Assembly (NCBI RefSeq): GCF_003309065.1
Contig: NZ_POAF01000001.1
Coordinates: 186,001-250,000 of the forward strand
Origin: Glutamicibacter soli
GTDB lineage: Bacteria; Actinomycetota; Actinomycetes; Actinomycetales; Micrococcaceae
Direction: 5' to 3'
Length of the DNA stretch: 64,000 bases
Shown piece by piece: positions 26,661 to 34,605 of this stretch. The notes under the pieces were generated by a model that saw nothing but the letters and a program-made list of their open reading frames with translations, was not told the origin of the DNA and made no database searches. Numbering within the stretch: position 1 is the stretch's first letter; each line of letters starts with the position of its first letter. The translations under genes were made by a program, and so were the position numbers.

Positions 26661-26975
26661 TCAGGCGCTGCGGGCATGCTGCTCGTGCAGGCGGACCAGG
26701 CGCCAGCGGGTGCTCTGCGCATCGAAGCTGACATCGATGCTGAACGGCTCCGAACGGCCCGAGGAGTCGGCCAGTTGCAGTCGCCACATCTCATAATCGG
26801 CCACTCCTGCCCCTAGTCCACGCGGGATTCTCATGTTCTCCTCCCACCATTTGCGGCGTTCGAACCAACGTTCGGGTTCAGCCACCAGGCGGTAGTCTTT
26901 CCCTCGCCAGGTGACGCGCAGCGGTATTCCGTTCGCTGCGCGGGTGACCTCAATCGGCTCGGTGAACATGCCCAC
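26661..26975 (-). CDS. DUF6504-like small protein linked to dnaE2
   Basis: This 104-residue protein is rich in Trp and Arg: VTWRGKDYRLVAEPERWFERRKWW, then YEMWRLQLADSSG. It ends in a basic LHEQHARSA tail. Proteins of this type, remembered as DUF6504, commonly accompany actinobacterial dnaE2/imuB mutasome genes; the domain name is from memory. The GTG start at 26975 has AAGGAG 7 bases upstream; an ATG six bases inside is less well spaced. It carries its own perfect LexA box. Function unknown, presumably in damage tolerance. Confidence 0.8.
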   Translation of the reverse strand: MGMFTEPIEVTRAANGIPLRVTWRGKDYRLVAEPERWFERRKWWEENMRIPRGLGAGVADYEMWRLQLADSSGRSEPFSIDVSFDAQSTRWRLVRLHEQHARSA

Positions 26976-27008
26976 GTGTGCGCTCCTTACTCAACAAATT
27001 CATTCTAT

Positions 27009-27024
27009 TCGAACATGTGTTCGA
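27009..27024. promoter_or_regulatory. Perfect LexA (SOS) box upstream of the DUF6504-like gene
   Basis: TCGAAC-ATGT-GTTCGA is a perfect 6+6 palindrome with a 4-base spacer that is itself part of the symmetric ACATGT centre. It lies 33 bases upstream of the GTG start, placing the small gene and dnaE2 in the SOS regulon. Confidence 0.9.
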
Positions 27025-27133
27025 TCGGTAGCTACACTAGTCAGCCCGGCCGACAGTTTGGCGCGGGCCCGGTTTCGTGAACAATTTTTTTGATCAGTTC
27101 ACCGCTCGCGGCGCTGCCGAGGAAGGTACGGCA

Positions 27134-27177
27134 AAGGCCCGGAGGTCGAACGGATGATCCGCTCGGCCCCGGGCCTT
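27134..27177 (-). terminator. Stem-loop downstream of the NTF2-like gene
   Basis: AAGGCCCGG at 27134-27142 pairs with CCGGGCCTT at 27169-27177. On the minus strand a short TTTG follows the stem. It lies 13 bases past the stop at 27190. Confidence 0.65.
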
Positions 27178-27189
27178 CGACGGGCGCCG

Positions 27190-27693
27190 CTAGGGTGCCG
27201 GAACCTCCAGGAACTCGCCCTCTACGATCTGCGCGCTCTCATCAAGCGCGCGGGTCATCGACCAGGTGTCGGTGAAGCGGCAGGCGGACATCTTCCACTG
27301 GCCGTCCACCAGCACGTATTCGTCGTCGTATTCGCCGGTCTTCAGGTACTCGGTGCGTTCGGCCAGGTTGATCTGGCGGAAGCGCAGCGTCCAGCGTCCC
27401 CGGGCGGTGGTGGGGCTAATCAGCGTGATGTCCGGGTGCATGCCGTGGTGCATGTCGAAGATCACGGGCTTCCCGTCGACCTTCGCCAGCGCCACCTGGG
27501 TAAAGATCTCGGCCATCGGCTCCACGTCGTCGAAGGCGCCCATGGGGCCGTAGTCGATGATCGCGCCGCGTTTGATGAAGCAGTCGCGGAATCCCTGCGG
27601 GTCCTTGCCGTCGCAGGCGCGCCAGTAGCGGTGCTTTAGCGCCTTGATCTCTTCGATCGCTTCCAGCGCGGCAAGGCGTTGTTCCAAATCCAT
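27190..27693 (-). CDS. NTF2-like/SnoaL-fold protein
   Basis: This 167-residue protein starts LEQRLAALEAIEEIKALKHRYWRACDGKD, the standard helix-1 motif of SnoaL-like (NTF2) proteins. It continues FIKRGAIIDYGPMGAFDDVE and a C-terminal beta sheet (DDEYVLVDGQWKMSACRFT). Members are polyketide cyclases, steroid isomerase or dehydratase-like enzymes, or ring-hydroxylase small subunits. Here it follows an SDR gene by 49 bases and a carboxylate/steroid-type MHS transporter further up, suggesting a small catabolic unit. AGGAGA precedes the ATG by 7 bases. Confidence 0.83.
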   Translation of the reverse strand: MDLEQRLAALEAIEEIKALKHRYWRACDGKDPQGFRDCFIKRGAIIDYGPMGAFDDVEPMAEIFTQVALAKVDGKPVIFDMHHGMHPDITLISPTTARGRWTLRFRQINLAERTEYLKTGEYDDEYVLVDGQWKMSACRFTDTWSMTRALDESAQIVEGEFLEVPAP

Positions 27694-27742
27694 GGATTGT
27701 TCTCCTGAAAAAGTCGTGTCGAGCGGATAGTCCGTTGGCGAA

Positions 27743-28603
27743 TTAGCCGATGACTGCGTCGGAAAACACCGGCGGGTTTCCAAGCATGGGGCGGTGGGAG
27801 ACCGGCTGCGCACCGTTCACGTCCTGCACCCCCAGTTCCGCGGCCACTTCCGCGGCGATCAGCACCTGGCCGCTGCGCTGCATCAACTGCGGGTCGCGGT
27901 GCAGCGCGTCGATGACCCGGCCGGGGAATTCCGGGGATTCGACGGTGGCTTCCAGGTCCCCGTACTGCTCCGGGCTTTTCGCCAGCTCGGCCAGGGTGCG
28001 CTCGGTCTTCAGCATCCCCATCCACAGGGAGATGACGGCGACGCCGTGCGGCTTGAAGTCCACGGCCATGTCGCTGGCCATCTTGTCCACGGCGGCCTTG
28101 CCGGCCCCGTAGGCCGGTCCGTGCATGTAGCAGGTTCCGCCGAAGGAGGAGGTGTTCACCACCAGCCCGCCACCGGCGATCAGCAGCGGCGCAGCGTAGT
28201 AGCTGGCGACGTAGCTGGAGCGCAGCCCGACGTTGAACACCTGAAGCAGGTCCAAGGACTTCTCCCAGAACGCTCCGGTGAGCGTCAGCTCCGCCGGGAC
28301 CGCGTAGGCGTTGTTGACCAGGATGTCGATGGCCCCGTCTTCGGCGGCGATGCGTTCAAAAAGCGCCTTCACCTGGGTGTCGTCGGTGTGGTCGAGCACC
28401 ACCGGCACGCCGATCCCGCCACGGGCGGTGATCTCCTCGGCGGTGGCGAAAACGGTCCCCGGCAGCGGGGCCTCGCCTTCGGTGGTGGTACGCCCGGTGA
28501 CATAGACCTTGGCCCCGGCTTCGCCCAGCGCCAGCGCGATCCCCTTGCCCGCCCCGCGGCTGGCTCCAGTGACAACTGCGACGCGTCGGGTTTTCTGGGT
28601 CAT
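27743..28603 (-). CDS. Short-chain dehydrogenase/reductase
   Basis: This 286-residue SDR has a Rossmann motif TGASRGAGKGIALALGEAGA, the NNA strand DILVNNAYAV, a catalytic Ser in VVNTSSFGG, and the YxxxK pair in YGAGKAAVDK. A long C-terminal part (PGRVIDALHRDPQLMQRSGQ) resembles the DHRS1-like branch. The cofactor loop (TGRTTTEGEAPLPGT) favours NADP but is not decisive. It probably oxidises or reduces a small alcohol or ketone together with the downstream NTF2-like protein. Confidence 0.88.
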   Translation of the reverse strand: MTQKTRRVAVVTGASRGAGKGIALALGEAGAKVYVTGRTTTEGEAPLPGTVFATAEEITARGGIGVPVVLDHTDDTQVKALFERIAAEDGAIDILVNNAYAVPAELTLTGAFWEKSLDLLQVFNVGLRSSYVASYYAAPLLIAGGGLVVNTSSFGGTCYMHGPAYGAGKAAVDKMASDMAVDFKPHGVAVISLWMGMLKTERTLAELAKSPEQYGDLEATVESPEFPGRVIDALHRDPQLMQRSGQVLIAAEVAAELGVQDVNGAQPVSHRPMLGNPPVFSDAVIG

Positions 28604-28737
28604 CGATTTCCTCCCGTGATTCTGGCGCGCTCGAGGTCCCGGGCGCTCGTGGCTCGATTACATCCCGCCCGCGCGCCGCCGAAATCCGCCCGTCCCGCTG
28701 AACGGGACGGGCCGCCGCGCCGCCCCGGCGGCACGAA

Positions 28738-28778
28738 GGCCCGGAACCAGCCGGTCGACGACCAGCGGATTCCGGGCC
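28738..28778 (-). terminator. Stem-loop after the MHS transporter gene
   Basis: GGCCCGGAA at 28738-28746 pairs with TTCCGGGCC at 28770-28778. It lies about 20 bases beyond the stop at 28799, with TTCG after the stem on the minus strand, so it is a moderate terminator candidate. The gap to the SDR start (28603) otherwise holds only a GC-rich inverted repeat around 28690-28710. Confidence 0.6.
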
Positions 28779-28798
28779 CTTGGCAGGAGACGGAGGTT

Positions 28799-30154
28799 CT
28801 ACTCCACCCGGTTGCCCAGCTCGTGCAGCGGGGTCTTGAAGGTTTCGCGGGCCCAGATGGCTCCGATGGCCGCCACGATGGAGGATCCGGCAACGATCCA
28901 GGCCGCCGGGCCGTAGTTGGCAGGGATCCCGCCGACAAGCACGGTGGCGATCATCGGGGTGAACCCGGCGCACAGGATGCCCACCTGCAGGCCGATGGCG
29001 ACACCCGAGTAGCGGACCTTGACGTGGAACAGCTCGGAGAACCAGGCCGGGTAGATCGCGTTGGACACCGCGTAGCTGCCGGCGGTGATCGCGATGCTCA
29101 GCAGGAAGACCAGCGCGATGTTGGAGGTGGAGATCGCCCAGAAGTACACCCAGATCAGCACGCCGGAAGACAGGATGCCCGTGATGAAGATCGGGCGGCG
29201 GCCGAACCGGTCCGAGAGGTAGGCGCTCAGCGGCTGAGTGAAGATCGCCAGCACGTTGCCCACGATGCTGACCACCAGCATGGTGGCCGCGGGGATGCCC
29301 ACGCTGACCGCGTAGGCCAGGCCGAAGGCCTGCATCAGGGTGTTGGTGACGCATTGGAAGGACATCAGCGAGACCTGGAAGAACTGCGCCGGGTGGGTCT
29401 TGAGCATCAGCAGGAACGGCAGCTTCTCCTTGGCGTCGCCGGCCTGCGCCTTGACCTCGTCCTCGAAGACTTCAGGCTCCTCGAGCGAGCGGCGCACCAG
29501 CATGGCCACGATCATGACGACCACCGAGAGCAGGAAGGGAACACGCCAGCCCCACGACATCCTGGCGGTTTCCTCCATCGCGGCGACCGGGATGAATGCC
29601 AGCGAGGCCAGCACGATGCCCGCCGAGATCCCGCTCATGGCGAAGGACGGGAAGAACCCGCGCCGCCCCACCGGGGATTCCTCCATGGTCAGGGTCGAGG
29701 ACCCCGCCGTCTCTGCGCCGGCGGACAGGCCCTGGACCAGCCGCAGGGACACCAGCAGGGCCGGGGCCAGGTAGCCGGCCTGCGCGAAGTTCGGCAGCAG
29801 GCCGATCGCGAAGGTCGACCCTCCCATCAGCATCAGGGTCAGCACCAGCGTGTTCTTACGCCCCAGTCGGTCGCCCAGGTGGCCGAACACGATGGCCCCG
29901 AATGGGCGGGCCACGTAGGCGACGCCGAAGGTGGCGAACGAGGCCATGAGGGTAATCGTGGGATCCCCCGCCGGGAAGAAGATATGCGAGAAGATCAGCG
30001 ACGCGGCGGTCGCATAGATGAAGAAGTCGTAGTACTCCAGCATGCCTCCGAGGAACGCGGCCAGCGCCGCTTTCTTCGCCCGCTTCATCCGGTAGCTCTG
30101 CTCGACACGCGAGAGATCTGTACCGACAACTGCGCTGCTCTGGTCAATCGCCAT
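28799..30154 (-). CDS. MFS transporter of the metabolite:H+ symporter (MHS) type
   Basis: This 451-residue, 12-helix permease has an MHS-typical N-terminus GGMLEYYDFFIYATAASLIF. Motif A is GHLGDRLGRKNTLVL and the second loop is LSDRFGRRPIFI. The LVQGLSAGAETAGSSTLTMEE segment is also characteristic. MHS carriers import carboxylates, osmolytes or aromatic acids. ATG at 30154 has GGAGG upstream. It likely feeds the SDR/NTF2-like pair downstream, although a terminator-like hairpin separates them. Confidence 0.9.
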   Translation of the reverse strand: MAIDQSSAVVGTDLSRVEQSYRMKRAKKAALAAFLGGMLEYYDFFIYATAASLIFSHIFFPAGDPTITLMASFATFGVAYVARPFGAIVFGHLGDRLGRKNTLVLTLMLMGGSTFAIGLLPNFAQAGYLAPALLVSLRLVQGLSAGAETAGSSTLTMEESPVGRRGFFPSFAMSGISAGIVLASLAFIPVAAMEETARMSWGWRVPFLLSVVVMIVAMLVRRSLEEPEVFEDEVKAQAGDAKEKLPFLLMLKTHPAQFFQVSLMSFQCVTNTLMQAFGLAYAVSVGIPAATMLVVSIVGNVLAIFTQPLSAYLSDRFGRRPIFITGILSSGVLIWVYFWAISTSNIALVFLLSIAITAGSYAVSNAIYPAWFSELFHVKVRYSGVAIGLQVGILCAGFTPMIATVLVGGIPANYGPAAWIVAGSSIVAAIGAIWARETFKTPLHELGNRVE

Positions 30155-30359
30155 GGGGAACCTCCAAGTAACAAGAACCGATGTGCACGCTATCCGAACA
30201 GTGGTACGTTTTGCGCACACTTGAGTGTACTCCTGTGTGATCCGCAACACCTAGGGAAATTTCAAAGAAAATTCGCCGATCCGAAAATCTCCCGCAGGCG
30301 CTCGGTGCCTTGCAGGTCAACGGCGATTTGCCGTGTGCAGGCCCCGTTAACGCGGCAAA

Positions 30360-30382
30360 GGGCCGCCCCGAGGGGCGCCCCT
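30360..30382 (-). terminator. Compact GC hairpin after the aldo-keto reductase gene
   Basis: GGGCCGCCCC at 30360-30369 pairs with GGGGCGCCCC around a tiny loop. On the minus strand it is followed by TTTGCC, 18 bases past the stop at 30400. This is a typical intrinsic terminator. Confidence 0.72.
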
Positions 30383-30399
30383 GGTCTGCGCGAGGGAGG

Positions 30400-31227
30400 T
30401 TAGTGGCCGAAGGAATCCGCATCCAGGCGCGGGCCGGCACCGGTATCCAGCGCATCGATCGCCGCCAGCTGCTGCCCGGTCAGGGAGAAGTCGAAAACAT
30501 CAAGGTTCTCGCGCTGCCGCACATCGCTGGCGGACTTGGGCACCGCGACGCGTCCCGAATCAAGGTGCCAGCGCAGCACGATTTGCGCCGGGGTCTTGCC
30601 ATACTGCTCCGCCGCTTCGGTGATCGCCAGATGCGACAGGAAATCCCCGGCACGGCCCAGCGGGCTGTAGGCGGCGGTGACGAGCTGGCGCTGGGCATGG
30701 GCCTGAAGCTGCCCGCGCTGCAGGTGTTCGGGGTCGACCTGCACCTGGTTCAGCGCCGGGCGCAGCCCCGCGTCGTAGACGGCCTGCAGGTGCGCCGGCT
30801 TGAAGTTGGACACGCCCCAGGCGCGCAGCTTCCCTGCCTGTACCAGTTCCTCCAGCCCGTGGCAGGCCTCGACATAGGCACCCTGCTGCGGGTTGGGCCA
30901 GTGCACCAGATACAAGTCCAGGTAATCCAGCCCCATCAGCTCGCAGGCGCGCTCGTAGGCGGCGGCCACGCCGTCGCGCGAGTGGTCCTCCTTGTTGAAC
31001 TTGCTGGTCACCCACAGCGTCTCGCGCCGCACCCCGGCCCGCGCGATGCCCTCGCCGACCGCCTGCTCGTTGCCGTAGTTCGCCGCGGTGTCCACGTGGC
31101 GGTAGCCGTTGCCCAGCGCCCGGGCCACCGCATCAGCCGCTTCCTCGCCGGTCAGCGGCCAGGTGCCCAGCCCGATGGCCGGAATCCGCAACCCCGGCGC
31201 CAACTCGATCGTGTGCTGTTCCTGCAT
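30400..31227 (-). CDS. Aldo/keto reductase
   Basis: This 275-residue TIM-barrel NADPH reductase has the tetrad Asp and Tyr in HVDTAANYGNE, Lys in VTSKFNKED and His in YLVHWPNP. GVSNFKPAHL and PKSASDVRQRENLDVFDFSL (NADPH pocket) are also standard. Length matches DkgA/2,5-diketogluconate-reductase-like members. It probably detoxifies aldehydes or ketones. It is a single-gene unit, divergent from mscR. Confidence 0.92.
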   Translation of the reverse strand: MQEQHTIELAPGLRIPAIGLGTWPLTGEEAADAVARALGNGYRHVDTAANYGNEQAVGEGIARAGVRRETLWVTSKFNKEDHSRDGVAAAYERACELMGLDYLDLYLVHWPNPQQGAYVEACHGLEELVQAGKLRAWGVSNFKPAHLQAVYDAGLRPALNQVQVDPEHLQRGQLQAHAQRQLVTAAYSPLGRAGDFLSHLAITEAAEQYGKTPAQIVLRWHLDSGRVAVPKSASDVRQRENLDVFDFSLTGQQLAAIDALDTGAGPRLDADSFGH

Positions 31228-31480
31228 TCCTGCTCCCTCGTCCCTGACCTGCGCTTATCGCCTTGGCTAATCCATTCAAGTATTAAGCGGCCGCCGCGCA
31301 AAAGTCCACGACTAAACACGTCAGCGACTATGTAGGATTCCGGGACAATCGGCGAATCGGCCGCACAGCGCATCCATCCCGCGCCACACTTGGTCATTTG
31401 GCGCGCGGCTCCTAGATTCCCGTCTGCCGCACCGATAGCATCGGGTCAGAAGCACAATCCACCACAAGGAGCTCACTGAC

Positions 31481-32566
31481 ATGTCCCACAAGGTCAAAGC
31501 GGTCATTTCCCGCGCCAAAGACGCCCCGGTCGAGGTTGTCGACATCATCGTTCCGGATCCGGGACCGGGAGAGGTCGTGGTCGACGTGCTGACCACCGGC
31601 GTGTGCCATACCGACCTGCACTACAAGCTCGGCGGCATTGGTGACGACTACCCCTACCTGCTGGGCCACGAGTCCACTGCGGTGGTCAGCCAGATCGGCG
31701 AGAACGTCACCAACGTCAAGGTCGGCGACCGCGTCATCCTGAACTGGCGCGCGGTCTGTGGCCAGTGCCGCGCCTGCGCCAAGGGCGAGCCGAAGTACTG
31801 CTTCAACACCTTCAACGCCACCCAGAAGATGACCCTGGAAGACGGCACCGAACTGTCCCCTGCGCTGGGCATCGGATCCTTCGCCGAAAAGACCCTGGTC
31901 CACTCCGGGCAGTGCACCATCGTGGACGAGGACGCTGATCCGGCGGCCGTGGGCCTGCTGGGCTGCGGCATCATGGCCGGCATCGGCGCGGCCATCAACA
32001 CCGGAGAGATCAAGCGCGGGGAATCCGTGGCGGTCATCGGCTGCGGCGGCGTGGGCTCGGCGGCCATCGCCGGCGCCCAGCTGGCCGGGGCTACCACCAT
32101 CATCGCGGTGGACGTCAACCAGGACAAGCTGGAAACCGCCAAGCGCTTCGGCGCCACCCACACCGTGAACTCCGCCCAGGTGGACGCGGTCACCGCGATC
32201 CAGGAGCTCACCGGCGGCTTCGGCGCCGACGTGGTCATCGACGCGGTGGGCCGCCCGGAAACCTACAAGCAGGCCTTCTACGCCCGCGACCTGGCCGGGC
32301 GCGTGGTGCTGGTGGGCGTGCCGACCCCGGAGATGACCCTTGAGCTGCCGCTGCTGGACGTCTTCGGCCGCGGCGGTTCGCTGAAGAGCTCCTGGTACGG
32401 CGACTGCCTGCCGAGCCACGACTTCCCGATGCTGGTCCAGCAGTACAAGCTCGGCCGCCTGGACCTGGATTCCTTCGTCACCGAGCGCATCGGCATCAAC
32501 GACGTCGAGGCGGCCTTCGACAAGATGCACGAGGGCACCGTGCTGCGATCGGTGGTGGAAATCTAG
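31481..32566 (+). CDS. mscR: S-(hydroxymethyl)mycothiol dehydrogenase
   Basis: This 361-residue zinc alcohol dehydrogenase of class III type oxidises the formaldehyde-mycothiol adduct with NAD. Catalytic zinc residues lie in GVCHTDLHY and LLGHES. The structural zinc loop is [15 protein letters not shown], and the NAD fold is [18 protein letters not shown]. Sequence details ([29 protein letters not shown]) are those of actinobacterial MscR rather than glutathione-dependent enzymes. AAGGAG precedes the ATG. The stop overlaps the next start (TAGTG). Confidence 0.93.
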   Translation: MSHKVKAVISRAKDAPVEVVDIIVPDPGPGEVVVDVLTTGVCHTDLHYKLGGIGDDYPYLLGHESTAVVSQIGENVTNVKVGDRVILNWRAVCGQCRACAKGEPKYCFNTFNATQKMTLEDGTELSPALGIGSFAEKTLVHSGQCTIVDEDADPAAVGLLGCGIMAGIGAAINTGEIKRGESVAVIGCGGVGSAAIAGAQLAGATTIIAVDVNQDKLETAKRFGATHTVNSAQVDAVTAIQELTGGFGADVVIDAVGRPETYKQAFYARDLAGRVVLVGVPTPEMTLELPLLDVFGRGGSLKSSWYGDCLPSHDFPMLVQQYKLGRLDLDSFVTERIGINDVEAAFDKMHEGTVLRSVVEI

Positions 32567-33195
32567 TGGCCGCGCGCATCGAGAACATCGTCACCTCCGG
32601 CACCTTCAGCCTGGACGGCGGCACCTGGGAGGTGGACAACAACGTCTGGCTCATCGGGGACGACGCCGAGGTCATCGTGATCGACCCGGCCCACGACTCG
32701 CAGGCCATCCGCGAGGCCATCGGCAAGCGCGAGGTGATGGCGGTGCTGCTCACCCACGGGCACGACGACCACATCCGCGCCGCCGCGCAGTTCTCCGACG
32801 AGGTCGACGCCCCGCTGTTCCTGAACCCCGAAGACCAGATGCTCTGGGACGCGGTGTACCCGGAGCGCGACATCGACGCGGAAATCCACGAAGGCGACAG
32901 CTTCACCGTCGCCGGGACCACGCTGACCGCCCTGCACACTCCGGGGCACTCGCCGGGTTCCACCTGCTTCTACTCGGAGGACCTGGGCGTGCTGTTCAGC
33001 GGCGACACCCTGTTCAACGGCGGCCCCGGTGCCACCGGCCGCAGCTACTCGAGCTTCGAGACGATCATCGACTCGATCCGCTCCAAGCTGCTGACCCTGC
33101 CGGCGGAAACCGTGGTCAACACCGGCCACGGCGCCGCCACCACCATCGGCGACGAAGCGCCGAACCTGGATGAGTGGATCGCCCGCGGTCACTAG
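32566..33195 (+). CDS. Metallo-beta-lactamase-fold hydrolase coupled to mscR
   Basis: This 209-residue MBL protein has the metal motif THGHDDH, then HTPGHSPGST and FSGDTLFNGGPGATGR. It starts at a GTG whose G is the last base of the mscR stop. The same pair exists in mycobacteria (Rv2259-Rv2260 arrangement). The likely job, from context, is hydrolysis of the S-formylmycothiol made by MscR to formate, analogous to a glyoxalase II or S-formylglutathione hydrolase. Confidence 0.88.
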   Translation: MAARIENIVTSGTFSLDGGTWEVDNNVWLIGDDAEVIVIDPAHDSQAIREAIGKREVMAVLLTHGHDDHIRAAAQFSDEVDAPLFLNPEDQMLWDAVYPERDIDAEIHEGDSFTVAGTTLTALHTPGHSPGSTCFYSEDLGVLFSGDTLFNGGPGATGRSYSSFETIIDSIRSKLLTLPAETVVNTGHGAATTIGDEAPNLDEWIARGH

Positions 33196-33218
33196 CCCCA
33201 CAGCGGAGCGCAACGCGG

Positions 33219-33263
33219 AGCCCAGGCCCGGAAGGAATGAGAATTTCCCTCCCGGCTTGGGCT
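33219..33263 (+). terminator. Terminator after the mscR-MBL operon
   Basis: AGCCCAGGCCCGGA at 33219 onward pairs with TCCCGGCTTGGGCT ending at 33263, followed by TTCGTG. The start of the next gene is 22 bases away. Confidence 0.7.
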
Positions 33264-33284
33264 TTCGTGTGAAATGATGAGTAC

Positions 33285-33821
33285 ATGCCTGAATCTTCTG
33301 CCCGCGTGCGCTCAGCGAAAATCCCCGGCTGGATCGGAACACTGTTCATCCTGGCTGGCAGCGTGCTGCTCTGGCGCGACAGCCAGGCCGAATACCTGCT
33401 CTATTCCGGCAGCAGCGAACCGCAATCGGTCGACACCTTTTCCATTGGCCCCTCGATGCTGCAGGTCTCCGGCGAGCTGCTGCTGGCCTTCGGATTCGGG
33501 GCGCTATGCCTGAGCCTGGGACTGATCCTGGGGCGCCGCATGCTGAAAAGCAGAAAACATCTACTCACCACGCGTATCATCTGGCTCACCGGGCTGCTGG
33601 TGCTGGCTGGCGGAACCGGCCTGCTGATCTGGGATGCACTGCAGGTCAGGAGCTTCGGCTGGTTCGCCTACGCGCCGCTCAGCAACAGCGCGTTCTCCCC
33701 CGCCCCCTGGGTGACCTGGACACAGATTCTCGGCAAGCTGCTTAGCGCGCTGGGCCTTGGTGCCTTCGGCTTGGGCATCGGGCTGCACGCAGGAGCACCG
33801 GCTCGGCACGTGGACTCCTAG
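33285..33821 (+). CDS. Four-helix membrane protein of unknown function
   Basis: This 178-residue protein has four predicted helices (IGTLFILAGSVLLW, LLLAFGFGALCLSLGLILG, IIWLTGLLVLAGGTGLLIW and LLSALGLGAFGLGIGLHAG). Two extracytoplasmic loops separate them, the second containing FGWFAYAPLSNSAFSPAP. No family is recognised. The YAPLS-like loop resembles short actinobacterial integral proteins of unknown role. Its TAG stop shares CTAG (33818-33821) with the convergent SRAP gene. Confidence 0.72.
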   Translation: MPESSARVRSAKIPGWIGTLFILAGSVLLWRDSQAEYLLYSGSSEPQSVDTFSIGPSMLQVSGELLLAFGFGALCLSLGLILGRRMLKSRKHLLTTRIIWLTGLLVLAGGTGLLIWDALQVRSFGWFAYAPLSNSAFSPAPWVTWTQILGKLLSALGLGAFGLGIGLHAGAPARHVDS

Positions 33822-34543
33822 AACAGCGAACGATGCGGTTCGATCAGCTCCGGACCGTCGTTGCGCACGTTTCCCACCGCGGGATCCACCTCGTGCATGG
33901 TCCAAGTTGAAGCCACATCGAATGCCTCGGACCGGATCTGCTCGATCAGCCCTTCGCCGTCCTCCTGTTCCGGATCCAGCCAGCGGGCCATCATGTCCCG
34001 ATCCAGCGGAATCGGCAGGCGGTCGTGGAGCCCGGCTAGCTCGCCGAGTACTCCCGGCTCTTCGCTCGAGGGCGAATCCATGGTCATGATCGAGGTGGAC
34101 AGGATCCAGCTTCCGTCCTCGTCTTTCCACCATTCATACAGCCCCGCGAAGAAGATCAGCTTGCCGTCATCGCGGTGCACAAAGAAGGGACGCTTCTTGC
34201 TGCCTTCCTTCTTCCACTCGTAGTAGCCCTGCACGGGAACCGCGGCCCGGCGCTTCTTGACCGCCGAACGGAACGTCGGCTTGGAGGAAGCGGTTTCGCT
34301 GCGCGCGTTGAAGGCGCGCACCCCCACCGACAGCTCCTTGGCCCAGCCCGGAACCAGGCCCCAGCGGGCCACGTGGACCTGGCGATGCAGCTGTCCGTCG
34401 ATCATCCGCTCGAGCACCACCGGGACATCGGTGGTCGGCGCGACGTTCCACGACTGGCGAAGCTCCAGGTTGGCGTCCGCCTCCGCTTCAGCCTCGGCAA
34501 CCAGGTCGCCAATGGCCTTGGCCATGACGTAGCGTCCGCACAT
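33818..34543 (-). CDS. SOS response-associated peptidase (SRAP/HMCES/YedK family)
   Basis: This 241-residue SRAP protein crosslinks to abasic sites in single-stranded DNA through Cys2, protecting them from error-prone repair. The maturation site MCGRYVM is intact. WNVAPTTDVPV, FNARSETASSKPTF, the catalytic Glu in GYYEWKK and the His in LHDRLP are all present. No clear LexA box was seen in the 60 bases upstream, so SOS control is not shown for this copy. Confidence 0.94.
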   Translation of the reverse strand: MCGRYVMAKAIGDLVAEAEAEADANLELRQSWNVAPTTDVPVVLERMIDGQLHRQVHVARWGLVPGWAKELSVGVRAFNARSETASSKPTFRSAVKKRRAAVPVQGYYEWKKEGSKKRPFFVHRDDGKLIFFAGLYEWWKDEDGSWILSTSIMTMDSPSSEEPGVLGELAGLHDRLPIPLDRDMMARWLDPEQEDGEGLIEQIRSEAFDVASTWTMHEVDPAVGNVRNDGPELIEPHRSLF

Positions 34544-34605
34544 GGAGTCCCCCTTGAGATGTTGGTTTCCTTGGCACTAAGGGTACTGCACGGCCGGCCT
34601 GCTGG

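Noticed and set aside
26661-26975. Y-family polymerase (ImuB) fragment upstream of dnaE2
   Set aside because: The frame is complete at 104 residues with its own ribosome-binding site and shows no polymerase motif.
27794-30403. Plus-strand 869-codon open frame
   Set aside because: It is the antisense shadow of the SDR and MHS transporter genes, very rich in His, Asp, Gly and Arg.
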